A DNA stretch of 64,000 nt from CAWCQC01 sp963819905 (GTDB lineage Bacteria > Actinomycetota > Thermoleophilia > Gaiellales > Gaiellaceae), in assembly GCA_963819905.1 (NCBI GenBank), contig CAWFXP010000010.1, forward strand, positions 445,324 to 509,323, in the 5' to 3' direction. A program made the translations under genes and the position numbers. Below, piece by piece: positions 59,216 through 64,000 of this stretch (within the stretch, counting starts at the first letter, position 1; each line of letters opens with the position of its first letter). The notes under the pieces were generated by a model. The model was not told the DNA's origin and did not search any database. It saw only the letters and a list, made by a program, of their open reading frames with translations.

Positions 59216-60121
59216 ATGCGCCGGGGCTACCTGCCGTTCCTGCTCTTGCTCTCGGCGCTCTGGGGCGCCTCGTACCTGTTCATCAAGCTCGGGGTGCTGG
59301 AGATGGAGCCCGCGTTCATGATGACCCTGCGGCTCTGGCTCGCGGCGGCCGTCCTGCTGGCGGTGCTCGTCGTCTCGGTCGGCTGGCGCGTGGCCGCCGC
59401 CTCGCTTCGGGCGGCCGGCCGTCACGGCGTCGTGCTCGGCCTGATCAACGCCGTCATCCCCTTCTGGCTGATCGCCTGGGGCGAGACGCACATCGACTCG
59501 GGCATCGCGGCGATCGCCAACTCGACCGTGCCGATCTTCGTGACCCTGCTCGCGATTCGTTTCCGGCCGAGCGAGCGGGCCCGTGGCCAGCAGATGGTGG
59601 GCATCGTCATCGGCCTCGTCGGCGTCGGCGTGCTGGTCGGCGTCCACCCGGAAGGGGGCTGGTGGGCGATCGCAGGCACGCTCGCGGTCGTCCTCTCGTC
59701 CGTCTTCTACGCAAGCTCGAACCTCTACACGCAGACCCACCTCACGGGAACGTCGCCCGTCGTCACGGCGACGGCCGCCCTGACGACGGCTGCGATCGTC
59801 ATCCTGCCCTTCGGCCTCCTGCAGGTCCCGTCGGAGATGCCCTCCGCCAAGGCGCTCGGCGCGACGGCGGCGCTCGGGATCTTCGGCACCGCGATCGCCT
59901 ACCTCGTCCTCTACCGGATGATCGAGGACTACGGCGCCTCTCGGACGTCCTTCGTGACGTACCTGATGCCGGCCTTCGCGCTCCTCTACGGCGCGATCTT
60001 CCTCGACGAGGCGATCCGGGCGACGGCCGTCCTCGGGCTCCTCCTCATCCTCGCCGGCGTCGCGCTCGGCTCGGGCGTCGCGAAGCTCGGCCGGCGCTCG
60101 CCGGCAGCCGCCTCGCCCTGA
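59216..60121 (+). CDS. EamA/DMT-superfamily permease
   Basis: The 301-residue membrane protein has ten hydrophobic segments in two EamA halves: LLLLSALWGASYLFIKLGVL at the N terminus and VVLSSVFYASSNLYTQTHLT in the second half. FLDEAIRATAVLGLLLILAG lies at the C terminus. Metabolite efflux is the general activity of this family. The ATG at 59216 follows 145 bases after the purL start on the other strand, a gap in which I see no further gene. The substrate is unknown. It is only distantly related to the other EamA permease at 39,560. Confidence 0.9.
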   Translation: MRRGYLPFLLLLSALWGASYLFIKLGVLEMEPAFMMTLRLWLAAAVLLAVLVVSVGWRVAAASLRAAGRHGVVLGLINAVIPFWLIAWGETHIDSGIAAIANSTVPIFVTLLAIRFRPSERARGQQMVGIVIGLVGVGVLVGVHPEGGWWAIAGTLAVVLSSVFYASSNLYTQTHLTGTSPVVTATAALTTAAIVILPFGLLQVPSEMPSAKALGATAALGIFGTAIAYLVLYRMIEDYGASRTSFVTYLMPAFALLYGAIFLDEAIRATAVLGLLLILAGVALGSGVAKLGRRSPAAASP

Positions 60122-60140
60122 CTCGGCGGGGGCGCCGCGC

Positions 60141-60668
60141 TCAGTCCCGGTCGACCCGGGTCACCGCCAGGAGCACGTAGTCCTCGCGTAGCCCCGAGGA
60201 CGGCATGTACGCCCGCATGACGCCCTCCTCCCGGAAGCCGACCCGGGCAAAGGCGCGTCGCGACGCCTCGTTCCAGAGCGCCGTGCTCGCCTGGACGCGC
60301 TCGGCCGCGAGGTCGTCGAACAGGTGGTCGGTGAGCAGGCGGATCGCCGCGCTGCCGTAGCCGCGGCCGCGGTCGGCTTCGTCGTGGATGGTGATCCCGA
60401 GCTCGTAGACACCCGGTGGAAACGCGCCGTCGGGCGCGCGGGCCTGGATGTCTCCCACGAGCCTCCCGTCGGCTTCGATCGCGAACTCGAGACGGCCGTC
60501 TGCGAGCTTGCCCGAGGCCTCGAGCCGCCGCGCGACGAGATCGCGGTTCGGCGGCCGCCTCGGACGACCGCTCGCCTCGTCCCAGGCGCTCCAGGCAGCG
60601 ACCACGGCATCGACCTCCCCGGGACGGAACGGCCGGAGCGTTACGAGCTCACCCTCGACGCGGATCAC
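60141..60668 (-). CDS. GNAT-family N-acetyltransferase
   Basis: The 175-residue protein has the GNAT fold: RVEGELVTLRPFRPGEVDAV, FAIEADGRLVGDIQAR and the acetyl-CoA-binding segment HDEADRGRGYGSAAIRLLTD. The helix WNEASRRAFARVGFREEGVM at the C terminus is typical of the RimJ/RimL-type branch. The acceptor is unknown. The GTG at 60668 is 20 bases from the divergent MFS gene. Convergent with the EamA gene, it leaves 19 bases between the two. Confidence 0.9.
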   Translation of the reverse strand: MIRVEGELVTLRPFRPGEVDAVVAAWSAWDEASGRPRRPPNRDLVARRLEASGKLADGRLEFAIEADGRLVGDIQARAPDGAFPPGVYELGITIHDEADRGRGYGSAAIRLLTDHLFDDLAAERVQASTALWNEASRRAFARVGFREEGVMRAYMPSSGLREDYVLLAVTRVDRD

Positions 60669-60688
60669 GGCCGGTAGTGTCGCACCCG

Positions 60689-61975
60689 ATGGCGCCCGAG
60701 GGGAACGCCCGTGGCTGGCGGCGGGTGGGCGTGCTTCGCCCGCTCGAGGTACGCGACTTCCGGCTGCTCTGGAGCGGCCTCGCGATCTCGCTGATCGGGG
60801 ACGGCATGTTCTTCGTCGCATTGCCGTGGCAGGTGCTCGAGCTCTCGGACTCACCGACCGCGCTCGCGCTCGTCGGGGCGGTCTGGACCGTGCCGATGGT
60901 CGTGTTCCTCCTGCTCGGAGGCGTCATCGCCGACCGGTTCGACCGCCGCCGCGTGATGCTGACTGCGGACGTCATTCGCCTCGTCGCCAACGCGACCCTC
61001 GGCCTGCTCTCGGTCACGGGTCACATCGAGCTCTGGCACGTCTTCCTGCTGGCTGCGCTCTACGGGACCGGCGAGGCGCTCTTCTTCCCGGCGTTCGGCG
61101 CGCTCGTCCCCGAGATCGTCCCGAAGCATCTGCTCGTCCAGGCGAACTCGCTCGACGGCTTCGTCAGGCCGCTCGGAGCTCAGCTCCTCGGCCCGGCGGT
61201 GGGCGGCGTGCTGATCGAGGCCCTGGGCGTCGGCGGCGCGCTGCTCGTCGACGCGGGATCGTTCGCGTGCTCGATCGCCGCCCTGCTCGCGATGCGACCA
61301 CGGCCGCGCGCCCGGCAGGAGCTCACGGCGGGGAAGGTCGTCGGCGAGATCCGCGAGGGCTTTCGCTTCGTCCGCTCGCGAACGTGGTTGTGGGGGACGC
61401 TCGCGTGCACCGCGATCGCGCTGCTCGTCTACCTCGGGCCCTGGGAAGCGCTCCTCCCGTTCCTCGTCAAGAACGAGCTCGACGCGAGCGCGACGGATCT
61501 GGGCCTCGTCTACGCCGCAGGCGGCCTGGGCTCGATCTTCGCGGCGATCTTCATGGGACAGCGCGGTCTCCCAGGGCGGATGATCACGTTCATGTACCTC
61601 GGCTTTGCGGTCGGCTTCGCCGGCCCGATCGCCTACGGGCTCTCCCAGGCGGTCTGGCAGCTCGTGATCGTCGCGCTCGCGACGGCCGCCGCGGTGGCCG
61701 CAGGGATGGTCGTCTGGACGACGCTCATGCAGCGCCACGTCCCGGGCGAGCTGCTCGGGCGCGTGACGAGCCTCGACTGGATGGTGTCGATCAGCCTCGT
61801 CCCGATCTCCTTCGCCGTCACGGGGCCGATCGCCTCGGCCATCGGCGTGCGGACGACGCTGATCGCCGCCGGCATCCTCGGCGCCTCGGTCTGGCTCGTG
61901 TTCCTCTTCCTGCCGGGGATGCGCGACCTGGAGCGACGTCCGCCTCCCGTCGAGGAGCTGAGGGAGGAGGCGTGA
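60689..61975 (+). CDS. MFS exporter (EntS/MFS_3-like)
   Basis: The 428-residue permease has about twelve hydrophobic segments. It opens with FRLLWSGLAISLIGDGMFFV, has the loop motif GGVIADRFDRRRVMLTADVI and includes FPAFGALVPEIVPKHLLVQA, ANSLDGFVRPLGAQLLGPAV and GRVTSLDWMVSISLVPISFA. Those features fit the MFS_3 group (EntS and macrolide-efflux relatives). The ATG at 60689 is the start and the last codons overlap the GTG of the lactone-oxidase-like gene (GTGA), so the exporter and the flavoenzyme are coupled. An export role for a product of that enzyme is only inferred. Confidence 0.9.
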   Translation: MAPEGNARGWRRVGVLRPLEVRDFRLLWSGLAISLIGDGMFFVALPWQVLELSDSPTALALVGAVWTVPMVVFLLLGGVIADRFDRRRVMLTADVIRLVANATLGLLSVTGHIELWHVFLLAALYGTGEALFFPAFGALVPEIVPKHLLVQANSLDGFVRPLGAQLLGPAVGGVLIEALGVGGALLVDAGSFACSIAALLAMRPRPRARQELTAGKVVGEIREGFRFVRSRTWLWGTLACTAIALLVYLGPWEALLPFLVKNELDASATDLGLVYAAGGLGSIFAAIFMGQRGLPGRMITFMYLGFAVGFAGPIAYGLSQAVWQLVIVALATAAAVAAGMVVWTTLMQRHVPGELLGRVTSLDWMVSISLVPISFAVTGPIASAIGVRTTLIAAGILGASVWLVFLFLPGMRDLERRPPPVEELREEA

Positions 61976-63225
61976 CGGAGTCGCTCGGTGCTCCCGGGAT
62001 CTGGACGAACTGGGTGGGCAACCAGGCGTGCGCGCCCCGCCACGTCGCGCGTCCGGCCGGCGAGGAGGACGTGCGCCGGATCGTCGCCGGCGCAGCTGCC
62101 GAGGGCCTGACCGTCCGGCCGGCCGGCGCCGGGCACTCCTTCACTCCGGTCGTCGCCACCGACGGCGTCCTCCTCGATCTGGCCGGGCTCGGCGGGGGCG
62201 TGCGAGTCGACGGCGAGCGGTCGACGGTCACCGTGCGCGGCGGCACGCGAATCGCCGAGCTCGGCGATCCGCTCTGGGAGGCCGGCCTGACCCTCGTGAA
62301 CATGGGCGACATCGACACGCAGGCGGTCGCCGGCGCGGTTGCGACCGGCACCCACGGGACCGGCGTCACCCTGCCGAGCATGTCGGCCTCGCTCCGCGCC
62401 GCGCGGCTGGTGACCGCCTCGGGAGACGTCGTCGAGGTGACGGAGTCCGACGGCGACCTGCTCCGCGCCGCGCGGGTGGCGATCGGCTTGCTCGGCGTGA
62501 TGACCGAGCTCACGCTCGACGTCGCGCCGGCCTACGTCCTGCACGAGCGCCTCTCGTACATCGAGCTCGAGGAGCTGATCGGCTCCTACGACGAGCTGCT
62601 GCGCGCACACCGCCACTTCTCGTTCTTCTACTTCCCGTCGGAGCGCTCGGCTGCGCTCTACGGGGAAGCGACAACCGCGCCGGCTCCGGGAACGTCGAAG
62701 CGCGACGACGTCTGCTCGCTGAAGCTGATGGACGCGCTGCCCGCGGACGCGGCGCCCGCGGCGCCCGGGCTCGGCGAGCGGGTCGACCGCATGTACCGGA
62801 TCTGCCCGTCGGTCTTCGAGCCGAACTTCCACGAGATGGAGTACATGCTTCCCGTCACGCGCGGCAAGGAGGCCCTGCTCGAGCTGCGCGAGCTGCTCCG
62901 CACGACGCGTCGTGACGCCATCTACCCGGTCGAGTGCCGCTTCACGGCCGGCGACGACGGCTTCCTGTCGCCCTTCGCGGGTCGAGAGACGGCGGTCATC
63001 TCGGTGTCCGGCGAGCCCGGGACGGACTACTGGCCCTTCCTGCGCGACTGCGACTCGATCTTCCGGAACCACGACGGCCGCCCGCACTGGGGCAAGATCC
63101 ATTTCATGTCACGGGAGCGGCTCGACGAGCAGTACCCGGAGGCGGAGCGCTTCCGCGAGATCCGGCGGGCGCTCGATCCGGCGGGCGTGTTCCTGAACGC
63201 GCACCTGGCCGAGCTCTTCGCCTAG
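61972..63225 (+). CDS. FAD-binding D-arabinono-1,4-lactone-oxidase-like protein
   Basis: The 417-residue protein has the PCMH FAD domain with RPAGAGHSFTPVVATDGVLL, ATGTHGTGVTLPSMSASLRA and a C-terminal ALO-type domain containing PHWGKIHFM and ALDPAGVFLN. These are hallmarks of VAO-superfamily aldonolactone and alditol oxidases, which oxidise a sugar acid lactone or sugar alcohol and reduce oxygen or another acceptor. A GTG overlapping the MFS stop is the start. The gene lies 87 bases before an isochorismatase-like hydrolase. There is no histidine-linked flavin site that I can identify with certainty. Confidence 0.9.
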   Translation: MTESLGAPGIWTNWVGNQACAPRHVARPAGEEDVRRIVAGAAAEGLTVRPAGAGHSFTPVVATDGVLLDLAGLGGGVRVDGERSTVTVRGGTRIAELGDPLWEAGLTLVNMGDIDTQAVAGAVATGTHGTGVTLPSMSASLRAARLVTASGDVVEVTESDGDLLRAARVAIGLLGVMTELTLDVAPAYVLHERLSYIELEELIGSYDELLRAHRHFSFFYFPSERSAALYGEATTAPAPGTSKRDDVCSLKLMDALPADAAPAAPGLGERVDRMYRICPSVFEPNFHEMEYMLPVTRGKEALLELRELLRTTRRDAIYPVECRFTAGDDGFLSPFAGRETAVISVSGEPGTDYWPFLRDCDSIFRNHDGRPHWGKIHFMSRERLDEQYPEAERFREIRRALDPAGVFLNAHLAELFA

Positions 63226-63312
63226 CGCCGGAGGCGCTGCCGGGAGCCCGATCCCGAGAAGCGCGAGGGCGTATCGTGTGACCGACGCCCGAGCCGCCAG
63301 GAAGGAGCCGCG

Positions 63313-64000
63313 ATGAGCGATCGCACCGAGATCGAAGAGGCGCTGCACAGGATCTTCAACGCCGACACGGGGATCTACCAGGAGCGGGGGTTCCAGCGAC
63401 GCATCGGCTTCGGCGCCCGGCCGGCGCTCGTTCACATCGATCTGGCCAACGCCTGGACCCGTCCCGGGCACGCGTTCTCGTGCGACGGGATGGACGTGAT
63501 CATCCCCGCCGTCCAGCGCCTCAACGAGGCGGGCCGTGCCAAGGGCATCCCGATCGTCTACACGACGACGGCGTACCAGAGCGTCGAGGGACCGAACTCG
63601 GACATGGGGCTCTGGGTGCACAAGATCCCGGTCGAGCAGCTCGAGGTGGGCTCCGAGGCAGTCGAGATCGACGAGCGCATCGCGCCGGGACCGGGAGAGC
63701 TCGTGATCGTCAAGAAGCGCGCGAGCGGCTTCCACGGAACGAACCTCTCGAGCTACCTGAACGCGCACGGCGTCGACACCGTGATCCTCACCGGCGTGAC
63801 GATGGCCGGCTGCGTACGCCACTCGACCGAGGACGCCATCGCCGAGGGGTTCCGGCCGATCGTCGTGCGCGAGGCGGTCGGCGACCGCGTTCCGGGCGTC
63901 GTCGAATGGAACCTGTTCGACATCGACGCGAAGTTCGGCGACGTCGAACCGCTCGCCCGGGTTCTCGAGTACCTCGACGGGATCGAGCCGTTCGAGAGCC
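63313..64000 (+). CDS. isochorismatase-superfamily amidohydrolase (N-carbamoylsarcosine amidase-like), right end cut
   Basis: The open frame runs off the right edge after 229 residues. It has the isochorismatase-fold catalytic set: Asp in ALVHIDLANAWTRPGHAF, Lys in VIVKKRASGFHGTNLSSYL and the nucleophilic Cys in ILTGVTMAGCVRHSTEDAI. N-carbamoylsarcosine amidases release ammonia and carbon dioxide from carbamoylated amino acids, and the N-terminal helix EEALHRIFNADTGIYQERGF matches them. AAGGAG precedes the ATG. The upstream 87 bases show no other feature. Confidence 0.88.
   Translation, partial: MSDRTEIEEALHRIFNADTGIYQERGFQRRIGFGARPALVHIDLANAWTRPGHAFSCDGMDVIIPAVQRLNEAGRAKGIPIVYTTTAYQSVEGPNSDMGLWVHKIPVEQLEVGSEAVEIDERIAPGPGELVIVKKRASGFHGTNLSSYLNAHGVDTVILTGVTMAGCVRHSTEDAIAEGFRPIVVREAVGDRVPGVVEWNLFDIDAKFGDVEPLARVLEYLDGIEPFES

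Overview
This is a roughly 70% GC stretch from a bacterium that uses many GTG and TTG starts, F420-type luciferase-like oxidoreductases, ADP-forming acyl-CoA synthetases and the very large NAD-glutamate dehydrogenase. Together these suggest an actinobacterium, most plausibly a soil Thermoleophilia/Gaiellales-type lineage. That assignment is inferred from gene content and codon style, not from a marker-gene comparison. No rRNA, tRNA, CRISPR array, insertion sequence or phage gene was recognised. Genes are dense and no gene-free stretch exceeds 300 bases. The longest gaps (about 39,041-39,271, 44,326-44,549 and 4,210-4,381) are filled largely by one family of short palindromic repeats.

Layout. 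1-4,209: amine or amino-acid catabolism (M24 hydrolase, flavin amine oxidase, cupin, DAO-type flavoenzyme). 4,382-11,365 (minus): NAD-glutamate dehydrogenase, a class III aminotransferase and a MOSC protein. 11,409-29,518: an acyl-CoA metabolism region with enoyl-CoA hydratases, dienoyl-reductase-like SDRs, two ADP-forming acyl-CoA synthetases, two acyl-CoA dehydrogenases, a thioesterase and an OYE/FadH-type reductase. Interspersed there are an ATP-grasp ligase, an ArsR/SRPBCC pair, an aldo-keto reductase, a zinc alcohol dehydrogenase and an M20 hydrolase. 29,596-35,768: an amidotransferase remnant, tandem MFS paralogues, cupin/YggS, an M28 peptidase and a SHOCT protein. 35,886-39,508: a large secreted Gly-rich/Ig-like/RTX-like protein and a duplicated tail fragment. 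39,560-48,372: an EamA permease, a PuuD-like protein, then a long plus-strand cluster (Fe-S protein, FAD oxidase, small protein, GST, two luciferase-like monooxygenases, cupin, metallophosphoesterase). 48,369-55,505: a secreted intradiol-dioxygenase-like lipoprotein, TfoX-like protein, PaaK-like ligase with TetR, amidase, C45-like acyltransferase and an aminotransferase. 55,533-59,070: purF and purL. 59,216-64,000: permease, acetyltransferase, MFS exporter, lactone-oxidase-like flavoenzyme and an isochorismatase-type amidohydrolase.

Operon logic is clear from stop/start overlaps (ATGA, GTGA, TGATG, CTGA), which recur at most intra-operon junctions and were used to fix many starts. About a dozen single-nucleotide breaks interrupt otherwise intact families, including purL, which is expected to be indispensable for de novo purine synthesis. 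Much of this is therefore probably sequence error rather than gene decay. Two cases look like real remnants: the amidotransferase at 29,596 and the RTX tail copy at 39,272.

The most interesting items are: an eleven-copy GTAG-headed REP-like palindrome family with compensatory stem changes; a divergent PaaK-TetR / amidase-C45 acyltransferase cassette whose shared promoter carries two near-identical 13-bp operators; the FAD/Fe-S/GST/tandem-monooxygenase cluster; and an in-frame TGA exactly at the catalytic cysteine of an amidotransferase relative.
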